Notes: generated from the sequence alone by a model not told the origin. A stretch of DNA of 7,263 bases from an uncultured Eubacteriales bacterium (GCA_958427375.1 CAUABY010000109.1:1-7263), one strand, 5' to 3'; positions 1 through 6,214 are shown, counted from the stretch's first letter. Translations and numbers: made by a program.

Positions 1-935
1 AGGCTGAAGTGATATTGCAGCGTGTAGCAAACGACTATCAAAACGGGGTAGTGCAGAATGTAAATTCCGAAGCTGGCTTTGGTCATGCAGCGGCTGAACA
101 CCGTTTCGCGGTTGAAATACTGCCTTCCACAGCCGAGGATTGCAAGCACGGCGACCCAGAGATAGATGTTTGTGAAAATGCTTTGCAGACAGGCCGCCGC
201 GGTGAAATCGCTCCCGCCGTAACGTATCGCGTATAAAACAGCGCCGATAACAGCGAGGCACAGCATGGGAACGCGCATCTTCTCTATAATATCCTGCACT
301 TCATCGTGCGAGAAGATATAATAGCCAATCAAAAACGCGGCAAAGTAGATGCCGAAGCGGTACATCGTCAAAACGGGCATGTTCAGAATCTGCGCCGCGC
401 CGAAAATCAACACGGCAAGGAGCAGTATGACCGCCATATTCGCCTTTCCGCCAAGCTGCCAGAGCTTGTCGGATTTATCCATTTTCTTCAATAAAACGAG
501 AATACAGGAGAATAAAAACAGCATCTGAATGAACCACAAGGGGCCAATCCCGCTAATAACCGAGATGGGATAAACCAGAAATCCCGGTATGTACTCAAGC
601 CCGCCGCCCATTTTAATGTTGAGATACCCCGTTATCCAGTGAATGACGAAGAGGCCGAGTGTGGAGGGCACCAGCAGCTTTACCGCGCGCTCTTTGATAA
701 ATTGCTTTCCAGTCCGCTTCTGCAAAGCGTATCTCGCACTTATGCCCGCGACGACGAACAAAAGCACCATGAACCACGGGTATATGACAGCGGCAGCCAC
801 ATCAAACACGGGAATGTTCTTTGCGCCGGGGATGCCGCCCAGAATTCCCACGCCGTTGAACATGTAAAAAACATGGTATACCAGAACTAAAAGGACGGTA
901 GCCCAGCGGATATTATCAAGATAATGCTTTCTCAT
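1..935 (-). CDS. Acyltransferase-3 family integral membrane protein (3' end off the window)
   Basis: The reading frame is open from an ATG at 935 to the left edge (311 codons read) and is C-terminally truncated by the window. The N-terminus MRKHYLDNIRWATVLLVLVY followed by H21 is the typical start of the acyltransferase-3 (OafA/YrhL-like) family, with the conserved LDN-R motif and membrane histidine. Other family hallmarks are the PWFMVLLFVVAGISARYAL helix with its Arg (about 53-71), GPLWFIQMLFLF (131-142) and SFGIYILHYPVLIV (288-301). About nine to ten hydrophobic helices can be counted. Such proteins move acyl groups from a cytoplasmic donor to cell-surface or extracellular acceptors; the substrate here cannot be told. 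The start lies 1 nt after the stop of the AbrB-like gene, and its purine-rich Shine-Dalgarno (941-949) lies inside that gene's last codons, so translation is probably coupled. Confidence 0.88.
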   Translation of the reverse strand, partial: MRKHYLDNIRWATVLLVLVYHVFYMFNGVGILGGIPGAKNIPVFDVAAAVIYPWFMVLLFVVAGISARYALQKRTGKQFIKERAVKLLVPSTLGLFVIHWITGYLNIKMGGGLEYIPGFLVYPISVISGIGPLWFIQMLFLFSCILVLLKKMDKSDKLWQLGGKANMAVILLLAVLIFGAAQILNMPVLTMYRFGIYFAAFLIGYYIFSHDEVQDIIEKMRVPMLCLAVIGAVLYAIRYGGSDFTAAACLQSIFTNIYLWVAVLAILGCGRQYFNRETVFSRCMTKASFGIYILHYPVLIVVCYTLQYHFS

Positions 936-936
936 T

Positions 937-1161
937 TTATTCCTGCTCCTCCGCGCTGGACTGCGTTTCAAAAATTGCCGCGGCAAACTGAGTAAATGCG
1001 CTTTTCGGCGGGATGGCCAGGCCCCGCTTCTCGTCGCCCAGAAGTATCAAGGTATCTCCCGGCTTGATGTTGAAAATCTCCCGCGCCTGCTTTGGGATTA
1101 CAATCTGCCCCTTTTCGCCGACTGTGGCAGTCCACGCGTATTTTCCCTCCGGCTTTTTCAT
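937..1161 (-). CDS. AbrB/MazE/SpoVT-type DNA-binding regulator, 74 aa
   Basis: The core TATVGEKGQIVIPKQAREIF (residues 11-30) followed by NIKPGDTLILLGDEKRGLAI (31-50) is the swapped-hairpin AbrB/SpoVT domain, with the usual KGQIVIPK and KPGD motifs. The remaining residues (51-74) form a short acidic tail ending in EEQE. Members bind DNA as dimers or higher oligomers and act as transition-state regulators or antitoxins. No toxin gene is adjacent, so a local transcription-factor role is more likely. The chosen start ATG at 1161 has AAGGAG about 10 nt upstream and sits about 35 nt downstream of a consensus promoter. The frame stays open for 72 more codons upstream, but that part crosses the promoter and has no homology-like features. 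The gene is in one operon with the acyltransferase, 1 nt apart. Confidence 0.9.
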   Translation of the reverse strand: MKKPEGKYAWTATVGEKGQIVIPKQAREIFNIKPGDTLILLGDEKRGLAIPPKSAFTQFAAAIFETQSSAEEQE

Positions 1162-1192
1162 AGACAGGTCTCCTTTATACGCTAAGTATGAT

Positions 1193-1212
1193 TTGTATAA
1201 CAAATTATACAA
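1193..1212. promoter_or_regulatory. Operator-like inverted repeat over the -10 box and start site
   Basis: TTGTATAA (1193-1200) and TTATACAA (1205-1212) are exact reverse complements separated by CAAA. The palindrome covers the whole -10 hexamer and the predicted transcription start, a position where a bound dimer would block RNA polymerase. The first gene of the operon encodes a dimeric DNA-binding protein, so autorepression is the simplest reading. That the AbrB-like protein is the ligand is inference. Confidence 0.55.
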
Positions 1213-1232
1213 TACATAAAAATCAAAGTCAA
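1204..1232 (-). promoter_or_regulatory. Sigma-A promoter of the abrB-like/acyltransferase operon
   Basis: Read on the minus strand, TTGACT (1232-1227) is followed by a 17-nt spacer and a perfect TATAAT (1209-1204). The predicted start of transcription is near 1197, giving a leader of about 36 nt with a good Shine-Dalgarno. It lies downstream of the terminator of the ABC operon, so the two minus-strand units are transcribed separately. Confidence 0.85.
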
Positions 1233-1302
1233 CATCACTCAGAGTGTTTTTGTGAAATTCTGATAATTTCCGCAAAATGCTGCCTTGCGGACAGCAATGG
1301 AC

Positions 1303-1344
1303 AAAGAAAAACAGGGCGGCACAGCAAAACGCCGTGCCGCCCTG
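1303..1344 (-). terminator. Intrinsic terminator of the GntR-ABC operon
   Basis: Arms 1312-1322 and 1334-1344 are perfect 11-bp reverse complements (CAGGGCGGCAC / GTGCCGCCCTG) around an 11-nt loop. On the minus strand the stem is followed directly by TTTTTCTTT (1311-1303). It lies about 80 nt past the permease stop. The remaining bases between this terminator and the permease stop (1345-1422) show nothing I recognise. Confidence 0.88.
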
Positions 1345-1422
1345 CGGCGGTTGATATATATTCTTATAGTGTCTCAAGACAAGGCCGGGAACGGCTTTGC
1401 GCCGCTTATATCAGTCTCCGCC

Positions 1423-2043
1423 TCAGAACTCCTGCTTTGCGAATATGGCGGTGGATATCCGCCACGAGAGAAGGTAGAGCACCACGGCGGCTAAGAGCAG
1501 AACAATAGACGGCACGGCACTGATGTCTGTGCTTGAAGAGACAATTCCTACAGAGGCGAGCACGGCTACAGCCGCAAACTCTATGCCGATTATAAACAAG
1601 AAAATTATACGCCCTTTATCTGCGCCGAACTTGTACGCGCAGGGTAGCAGCGCGGAGATATTTAACAGCGTGGCGGAGACCCCGACACCGAGCATATTAA
1701 AGAAATCACCTGCCGAAAAGCTCCCGGCTTTCAGCATCATCCCGGCCAGTGAGATTACGGCGAAAATCAGCATAAAGCCCAGCATAATAAGCCCGTCAAT
1801 GTACTTTGCGGCCACAAGCTGTGCACGGCTGAACGGCATTGCGGCGGCGTAGACATTCCAGCCGCTTGTGTTGTCCTCAACCATGATTGAGAGGGGAACG
1901 GTGGTAGTAACTATAAAAATATACGCGAGAAAGAACTCACTTTCACAGAAAATTGCCATAGCCGAGAATACGAGTGCGGTCAAAAAATACGCGCGAAAAT
2001 ATGTGCGCAGCATGCACACGTCCTTGTAGATAAGACCTTTCAT
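1423..2043 (-). CDS. ABC-2 type transporter permease, 206 aa
   Basis: This is a hydrophobic protein with about six membrane helices (roughly residues 16-34, 36-55, 82-104, 118-136, 145-167, 178-195). Between helices 2 and 3 lies the stretch LSIMVEDNTSGWNVYAAAMP then FSRAQLVAAKYI (about 51-82). This matches the 'S-EDE-s-W--Y---LP-sR---V--KY' pattern of the ABC-2 permease family found beside YtrB-like ATPases (ABC2_membrane_5 type). It should form the membrane part of an exporter energised by the ATPase at 2202-3065. The start at 2043 (MKGLIYKDV) is preferred because GGAG lies 6 nt upstream. Upstream in-frame codons at 2055 (ATG) and 2079 (TTG) lack a ribosome site. The substrate is unknown; relatives are linked to antibiotic or peptide stress and to lipid-acting compounds. 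Confidence 0.85.
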   Translation of the reverse strand: MKGLIYKDVCMLRTYFRAYFLTALVFSAMAIFCESEFFLAYIFIVTTTVPLSIMVEDNTSGWNVYAAAMPFSRAQLVAAKYIDGLIMLGFMLIFAVISLAGMMLKAGSFSAGDFFNMLGVGVSATLLNISALLPCAYKFGADKGRIIFLFIIGIEFAAVAVLASVGIVSSSTDISAVPSIVLLLAAVVLYLLSWRISTAIFAKQEF

Positions 2044-2087
2044 TTTAATCTCCATTCTGCCGCATAATTGGTAACACAAACAGGAGT

Positions 2088-2163
2088 GAAAATCTCCCCA
2101 TGCGGCTGGATGGAGATTTTCGGCATGTGCCGCAGCTGCCGCTTTGCGGCGGGCGGCACGCCG
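2088..2163. other. Two adjacent hairpins in the ATPase-permease gap
   Basis: Stem 1 has perfect 10-bp arms at 2088-2097 (GAAAATCTCC) and 2112-2121 (GGAGATTTTC). Stem 2 spans 2121-2163: CGGC/GCCG outside, GTGCCGC/GCGGCAC in the middle (2127-2133 with 2153-2159) and GCCGC-TTT-GCGGC at the tip, with one 2-nt bulge and a small internal loop. On the minus strand neither is followed by a U-run, so they do not look like a terminator for the operon. On the plus strand stem 2 is followed by TTTTAATAATT, but no plus-strand gene precedes it. They may stabilise or process the mRNA, or regulate the permease. Confidence 0.7.
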
Positions 2164-2201
2164 TTTTAATAATTATAGTGTGATTTTTCACATATCCTCC
2201 C

Positions 2202-3065
2202 TTAGCCGACAGACTCAGTGTCTGCGGACTTTATCATTAAAATAAACAGCTCCTCAATGCTCACGGGGCTGGCCTCCATCCCGCACGGAAGAGCGTCACG
2301 CCGTACCAGAAGCTCGGCGGAGTAGGGCGTTTCACGCCGGTAGAGCACCGCGCCCTCGCCTAAATCGCGCAGCTCGTCTTTCGCACAGCGCAGTATGCCG
2401 TACTCGCTCAGCAGCACGTCCTTCTCCTCGCAGAGCATTAGCTGTCCCTTGTGCAGAAAGGCGATGTAGTCGCAGAGCTTTTCAAGGTCGCTTACGATGT
2501 GCGAGGATATGAGCACCGAGTGTGCCTCATCGCGCGTGAAGTCGTTTAGAATGTCCAACACCTCGTCGCGCACAACGGGGTCGAGCCCGGCAGTGGCCTC
2601 ATCAAGAATCAGCAGCTTTGCCCCATGCGAGAGCGCCGCCGCAATGCCGAGCTTCATACGCATGCCGCGCGAAAAGTCTTTGAATTTCTTGCCCCAGTCC
2701 TCTGTCAGGCCGAACTTTTTGATGAGGCGCTCAAATTCGGCGGCATCCCAGTGGGTATAGCTTAACGCGAACATGCGCTCAATCTGGCGCAGGGTCAGTG
2801 TCTGCGGGAAGGACACACCGTCCAGCACGATGCCTATATTCTCTTTCTCAAGCGCCGTCATCTCGCGGCTGTCGCGGCCGAGCAGGCTTATGCTGCCCGT
2901 GTCTGCGCGCAGTGCGCCGAGGATGAGCTTTATTGTGGTGCTCTTGCCCGCACCGTTTTCGCCGATTAGCCCCATGATGCAGCCGCGGGGCAGGGTCAGA
3001 TTCAGATTGTCCAGCTTGAAGCCGGAAAAGCTTTTAGTCAGGTTTCTAATCTCAATTGCGTTCAT
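2202..3065 (-). CDS. ABC transporter ATP-binding protein, YtrB-like, 287 aa
   Basis: This nucleotide-binding subunit has Walker A GENGAGKST (residues 35-43), a C-loop written FSRGMRMKLG (131-140), Walker B LLILDEA (151-157), D-loop AGLD (159-162) and the switch histidine H189 in ISSHIVSDLE. The SRGM form of the signature in place of LSGGQ is usual for the YtrB/CcmA-like branch paired with GntR regulators. A C-terminal extension (about 215-287) follows the ATPase core. The start at 3065 (MNAIEIRNLTKSF) has GGAGG 7 nt upstream and overlaps the regulator stop as ATGA, implying coupled translation. The protein is cytoplasmic and would drive the permease encoded downstream. A TTG extension to 3083 is possible in frame but would bury the ribosome site. 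Confidence 0.95.
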   Translation of the reverse strand: MNAIEIRNLTKSFSGFKLDNLNLTLPRGCIMGLIGENGAGKSTTIKLILGALRADTGSISLLGRDSREMTALEKENIGIVLDGVSFPQTLTLRQIERMFALSYTHWDAAEFERLIKKFGLTEDWGKKFKDFSRGMRMKLGIAAALSHGAKLLILDEATAGLDPVVRDEVLDILNDFTRDEAHSVLISSHIVSDLEKLCDYIAFLHKGQLMLCEEKDVLLSEYGILRCAKDELRDLGEGAVLYRRETPYSAELLVRRDALPCGMEASPVSIEELFILMIKSADTESVG

Positions 3066-3439
3066 TTTTTGTCCTCCAAACAAAAATCCAGCATCTCTAT
3101 AAGCTCGTCACGCCCCAGCCCGCAGAGATAGGCGAGCTGTGCCGCCTCGTCCAAACAGGCCTCCAGCTTCTTTAAATTCTCCTCGCGTATAAGCTCGGTG
3201 TTCTTCGGCGCGACATAGCAGCCCTTCGCCGGAAGCGTGTATATAAACCCGTCGCGCTCAAGCTCCTCATACGCGCGCTTGGTCGTGATAAAGCTGATGC
3301 GCAAATCCTTGGCCAGCCCGCGAATCGAGGGCAGAAGCTCATTTTCGGCGAGTGCCCCGCTTATTATCTGCGCCTTTATCTGCGTGTAAATCTGCTCATA
3401 TATGGGCGCGCCGCCCTTGTTGTCGATGATAATGTTCAT
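3062..3439 (-). CDS. GntR-family transcriptional regulator, YtrA subfamily, 125 aa
   Basis: The N-terminal winged helix (about residues 10-78) contains PIYEQIYTQIKAQIISGAL, then LLPSIRGLAKDLRISFITTK, RAYEELERDGFIYTLPAKG and CYVAP. The ELLPSIRGLAKDL and 'TTKRAYEELERDGFI' stretches are diagnostic for GntR proteins. Only about 45 residues follow, forming a short helical dimerisation tail, so it lacks the large effector domain of FadR or HutC types. This places it in the YtrA group, which usually represses the ABC operon it heads. The start ATG at 3439 has AGGTGG about 9 nt upstream. The stop overlaps the ATPase start by 4 nt. A perfect palindrome in its own promoter supports autoregulation; the inducing signal is unknown but is often cell-envelope stress in relatives. 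Confidence 0.93.
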   Translation of the reverse strand: MNIIIDNKGGAPIYEQIYTQIKAQIISGALAENELLPSIRGLAKDLRISFITTKRAYEELERDGFIYTLPAKGCYVAPKNTELIREENLKKLEACLDEAAQLAYLCGLGRDELIEMLDFCLEDKK

Positions 3440-3459
3440 CGCGTCACCACCTGTTAAAT

Positions 3460-3482
3460 CTGTGTATATCTAATATACACAG
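3460..3482. promoter_or_regulatory. Probable GntR/YtrA operator
   Basis: CTGTGTATAT (3460-3469) and ATATACACAG (3473-3482) are perfect 10-bp reverse complements with a 3-nt centre. The repeat covers the entire -10 box and the predicted start site of the promoter. The GTGTAT...ATACAC half-sites resemble those reported for YtrA-type repressors. Binding by the adjacent regulator is inferred from position and symmetry. Confidence 0.78.
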
Positions 3483-3500
3483 TATATATACAGTTGTCAA
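3472..3500 (-). promoter_or_regulatory. Sigma-A promoter of the GntR-ABC operon
   Basis: On the minus strand TTGACA (3500-3495, perfect) is followed by a 17-nt spacer and TATATT (3477-3472). The spacer contains the self-complementary GTATATATAC. Transcription should start near 3465, about 25 nt ahead of the regulator's start codon. Confidence 0.87.
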
Positions 3501-3600
3501 TAGGAAAATGCAAAAAATATCGAGCGCGCATCTGCCAGCGATGTATTTATGAGCGATTTTTGGGGTTTGAGATGCAGATGGGCTGTTGCCCATCAAAGCG

Positions 3601-3622
3601 AAAAAAAGCGCCTTAAAGACGC
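3601..3622 (-). terminator. Leftward intrinsic terminator
   Basis: On the minus strand GCGTCT-TTA-AGGCGC (3622-3608) forms a 6-bp stem with one G-U pair and a triloop, followed by seven T (3607-3601). No annotated gene feeds into it, which suggests an unrecognised minus-strand transcript upstream or a guard against antisense reading from the hydrolase region. Confidence 0.6.
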
Positions 3623-3780
3623 GCTGTCAGGCGTATATGTTCTTGTCATGCGATGCAACCTGAATTTAAACGCACCAATGCTGCAGGCTATATCCAGCGC
3701 ACGCGGTAAAACGGCACTTTTTCTGCTAAGTCTTTCGCTGTTTTGCAATCTATGCGACAAAAGCTGCTACTGAAACCGAT
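3601..3780 (-). ncRNA. Candidate small RNA, about 180 nt (weak)
   Basis: On the minus strand a perfect TATAAT lies at 3792-3787, with only a poor -35 (TTATGA, 3815-3810) at 17-nt spacing. A clear intrinsic terminator lies at 3622-3601. Together they would delimit a transcript of roughly 180 nt with no ATG-started gene of note inside. It does not show a sequence signature I can match to 6S, SRP, RNase P or tmRNA. The weak -35 and the lack of comparative data keep this tentative. Confidence 0.25.
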
Positions 3781-3913
3781 GTTTTAATTATAAGTGCTTA
3801 GACTTAATTTCATAAACCCACAAGGGAAGCTGTTTTTACTTGTGGATAATGCATAGAACATTGATGTGTAATTTAGCCGACATGCTGAATTTCCATATAT
3901 TCAGAAAAAACTA

Positions 3914-3941
3914 TTGCATTTTTTGTTTTTCGGAATATAAT
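3914..3941 (+). promoter_or_regulatory. Promoter of the hydrolase gene
   Basis: TTGCAT (3914-3919) is followed by a 16-nt spacer and a perfect TATAAT (3936-3941). It gives a leader of about 57 nt ahead of the ATG at 4006, which has AAGGAAG 8 nt upstream. The surrounding AT-rich sequence offers other weak boxes, so the exact start is uncertain. Confidence 0.6.
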
Positions 3942-3955
3942 TTTGTTTAGGAAAA

Positions 3956-3983
3956 TATATTTCAAAAAATATTCTGAAATATA
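3956..3983. promoter_or_regulatory. Operator-like palindrome in the hydrolase leader
   Basis: TATATTTCA (3956-3964) and TGAAATATA (3975-3983) are perfect 9-bp reverse complements with a 10-nt centre. They lie just downstream of the predicted transcription start and upstream of the ribosome site. A bound dimer here could block elongation or initiation. The MarR-type protein encoded after the hydrolase is a plausible ligand, by inference only. AT-richness makes chance palindromes more likely here than in GC-balanced DNA. Confidence 0.4.
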
Positions 3984-4005
3984 AAAAAGAAAGGAAGATA
4001 CATTT

Positions 4006-6174
4006 ATGAGTACAAAGAAGTGCTGGAGATTTCTTGCAATATGCCTTGCAATCATGCTTATCGCAAGCTGCATCTCTTCTGCCGTCAAAACCGATGGCGG
4101 TAATACCCTTGTCCGCAAGGTGGACATAAACACCCGCGGCGGCACGCTGAGCGGCATGCTCTACATACCCAAAGCCGCTATGACACCTGACGCTCAGGGC
4201 GAATACAGTGATGCGCGCCCGGCTGTCATACTCAGCCACGGCTACCTCAACAGCAACCAAATGCAAGATCCCAACGCCATTGAGCTTGCACGGCGCGGCT
4301 ATGTGGTGTTTGCCATGGATATGTACGGCCACGGCAATTCTGACCTGCCTGCCGGAAGTGATGACCCAAGTAACAGCGGTTCTGTTCTCGGCGCAATCGA
4401 CGCGTTCAACTATGTGAAAGACCTGCCCTATGTTGACAGTACTCGCATTGGTCTTGTGGGTCATTCCATGGGTGGCATGAACATCGGAAACGCGGCCTCG
4501 TTCCTTGCAGGCTTCCTCACGGAGCAGGATTTGCTGCTTGATCTGCTGCACAGCGAGTTCAATGTACAGGTAACGGCGGCGGATGTGGCCGCCCAGAACG
4601 CGGCGGCTCTTTCAGAGCAGCTCGGCGAATATGACCGCGGCAGATATGAACTGCTTGCTGAGGAGATACACCAGAGCTACGCAGAAAAGCCAGTGGGTAT
4701 TGTTTACATGGGTTCCGGACCGGGCTTTGCCGGATTGAGCAAAGCACATCAGGTCGAGGTCGCGGGTATCCCGGTGTGGCGCGATCTTCAGACCAATGTT
4801 GGCGTTGCTATTGGTAAGTACGAGGAGAACGCGTGGCTCATGTTCAGCAGCAGTGATGATGGAATAAATAACGCTGCCGACCTGCCCGAATCCACGGTAG
4901 CAAAGGTTCTTCTGGGCACAGTTGACAGCCCTGTTGCTCTCCGTGAGTGGTACAGCCTGAATCTGTCTGACACGGCACAGCAGCTCAAGAGCACTGATCT
5001 GGGCAGTTTCGACAGCATGGGTTACGCTGACGAGGCTGTTCGCACTGCCGTTGAGCAGCGCACTGCCCGCGTGATGTATCAGCCGTCGGAGATACATATA
5101 ATGAACCATTTCTCCAAAAATGTGACAGCATTTGTGGTGGATTTCTTCAGCGTGGTAAGCGGCTATAACGATGGCGAACTCGCGGAGGGCGCTGTCGGAA
5201 CGGACAGCAGCAAGGCGATATGGCCGCTTAAAGAGTGCGCAAACGGCATTGCGCTTGCGGCTATGCTCACCATGGTAGTGCCGCTGTGCGGTATTGTCCT
5301 CAACGCACCGTTCTTTGCTTCCCTGAGAAAGAAAGAGAACAGCACTGTCCTCATAGCAAAGAAAGACACTGGCTTCTGGGTAATCAGCATCATTTTAATC
5401 GTTGTCTCTGGACTGAGCCTTATACCGTTCTTTAAGCTTGGCGGCGCGCCGACTACCTATGCCGGTGACAAGGGTCCCATTGCGTGGAGCGCGTTCTTCA
5501 GCCAGGAGATGTCCACCCGCACGGCGGTTTGGGCGGTGCTTAACGGGCTTATCGCCCTCGTGCTGCTGGCAATAAATCATGCGCGCAGCAAGGCGGATGG
5601 TGTTTCTTTTGCGCAGCGCTACGCGCTCAGCGCTGGGGCAAAGGATATTGGCAAGGCATTTTTGGCGGCAGCCTCTGTGTTTGCCATAACATACATGACC
5701 AATGTGCTTTCCAGCTTCTTCTTCAACGGCTCGGACGTGCGCTTCTGGGTTATCGCGGGTCGGGTCATGACTGCAGCCCAGTTCAAGACCTGGGCTGGAT
5801 ACTGCCTGCTGTTCCTGGTGTTTTATCTGGTTAACGGCATGGTGGTCAACTCCGGACGCATGAAAAATATGAGCGATGGCAAGAATATGGTGCTGTGTGC
5901 GGTCATAAACGGCGCAGGCATTTTCCTCTTTGAGGCTTTCAACTACATCTATGAGCTTTGTGCCGGACATATGATTTGGTATAACTTTGGCTGTGACTAC
6001 TTCCTGTATGCCGTTGTGGTTTTGCCGATGATAGTAGTTCTGCCTCTGGCGGCTGTATACTCCCGCAAGCTCTGCAACAGAACCGGCAGCGTATATACCG
6101 GCGCATTCCTCAACACTATGCTCTTTACATGGTTTGTTGTGGGCAACACCTGCTACCACTTTGTGAACGTCTGA
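4006..6174 (+). CDS. Membrane-anchored alpha/beta hydrolase with C-terminal multi-helix membrane domain, 722 aa
   Basis: The N-terminus (residues 1-27) is a basic-then-hydrophobic signal or anchor ending in LIASC, which fits a lipobox with C22. The alpha/beta-hydrolase domain covers about 45-385. It contains the oxyanion-type ILSHGYL (75-81), the DMYGHGNSD turn (105-113) and the nucleophile elbow GHSMGG with S154. H368 in IMNHFS is the best candidate catalytic histidine; the acid (D284 or D285 region) is uncertain. About eight helices follow (roughly 412-436, 457-475, 506-524, 550-571, 595-614, 627-646, 665-684, 697-717). Lys/Arg-rich loops at 440-453, 525-550, 615-626 and 686-692 alternate so that the hydrolase domain should face outside the cell. 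This suggests an exported esterase or peptidase-like enzyme; the substrate is unknown. It is followed after 82 nt by a MarR regulator. Confidence 0.88.
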   Translation: MSTKKCWRFLAICLAIMLIASCISSAVKTDGGNTLVRKVDINTRGGTLSGMLYIPKAAMTPDAQGEYSDARPAVILSHGYLNSNQMQDPNAIELARRGYVVFAMDMYGHGNSDLPAGSDDPSNSGSVLGAIDAFNYVKDLPYVDSTRIGLVGHSMGGMNIGNAASFLAGFLTEQDLLLDLLHSEFNVQVTAADVAAQNAAALSEQLGEYDRGRYELLAEEIHQSYAEKPVGIVYMGSGPGFAGLSKAHQVEVAGIPVWRDLQTNVGVAIGKYEENAWLMFSSSDDGINNAADLPESTVAKVLLGTVDSPVALREWYSLNLSDTAQQLKSTDLGSFDSMGYADEAVRTAVEQRTARVMYQPSEIHIMNHFSKNVTAFVVDFFSVVSGYNDGELAEGAVGTDSSKAIWPLKECANGIALAAMLTMVVPLCGIVLNAPFFASLRKKENSTVLIAKKDTGFWVISIILIVVSGLSLIPFFKLGGAPTTYAGDKGPIAWSAFFSQEMSTRTAVWAVLNGLIALVLLAINHARSKADGVSFAQRYALSAGAKDIGKAFLAAASVFAITYMTNVLSSFFFNGSDVRFWVIAGRVMTAAQFKTWAGYCLLFLVFYLVNGMVVNSGRMKNMSDGKNMVLCAVINGAGIFLFEAFNYIYELCAGHMIWYNFGCDYFLYAVVVLPMIVVLPLAAVYSRKLCNRTGSVYTGAFLNTMLFTWFVVGNTCYHFVNV

Positions 6175-6185
6175 TGAAAAAAGAA

Positions 6186-6214
6186 TTGATTTTTTGCTCT
6201 GGGTGGTTTATCCT
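6186..6214 (+). promoter_or_regulatory. Possible secondary promoter for the MarR gene
   Basis: TTGATT (6186-6191) is followed by a 17-nt spacer and TATCCT (6209-6214), each matching consensus at four of six positions. A 7-nt direct repeat AATATCA lies just downstream (6216-6222 and 6225-6231). The regulator may therefore be transcribed alone as well as with the hydrolase gene. Confidence 0.35.

Larger units (their letters stand above)
3501..4005. other. Intergenic region without a convincing protein gene
   Basis: This 505-base stretch separates the leftward ABC operon from the rightward hydrolase gene. It holds a 7-bp hairpin (3577-3583 with 3588-3594), a leftward terminator (3601-3622), a possible minus-strand RNA (3601-3780), a 7-bp inverted repeat (3818-3824 with 3839-3845), the promoter of the hydrolase gene and a palindrome in its leader. 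An open frame at 3549-3773 has no usable ribosome site and no recognisable domain. Confidence 0.7.

Noticed and set aside
1162..1377. N-terminal extension of the AbrB-like frame by 72 residues
   Set aside because: The extension crosses a consensus promoter and the preceding operon's terminator; the internal ATG at 1161 has a good ribosome site and starts just before the AbrB domain.
2045..2101. 18-residue minus-strand open frame ending 1 nt before the permease ATG
   Set aside because: It could be a leader peptide but has no ribosome site upstream of its ATG and no runs of regulatory codons.
2179..2192. CRP-like palindrome TGTGA-TTTT-TCACA
   Set aside because: The centre is 4 nt, not the 6 nt of CRP sites, it lies inside an operon just after the ATPase stop, and no -35 box pairs with the nearby TATAAT.
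3549..3773. 74-residue plus-strand open frame in the large intergenic region
   Set aside because: No Shine-Dalgarno before the ATG, no recognisable domain, and it runs across a leftward terminator and other hairpins. The opposite strand is also open here, so openness is not evidence of coding.
3601..3780. 6S RNA identity for the candidate small RNA
   Set aside because: Length is compatible, but I could not find the long closing stem and central bubble expected of 6S RNA.
3901..4551. 216-residue minus-strand open frame opposite the hydrolase gene
   Set aside because: It is antisense to the clear hydrolase domain, has no domain of its own and its end is low-complexity AT-rich sequence. The same applies to the other long frames opposite or shifted within 4006-6174.
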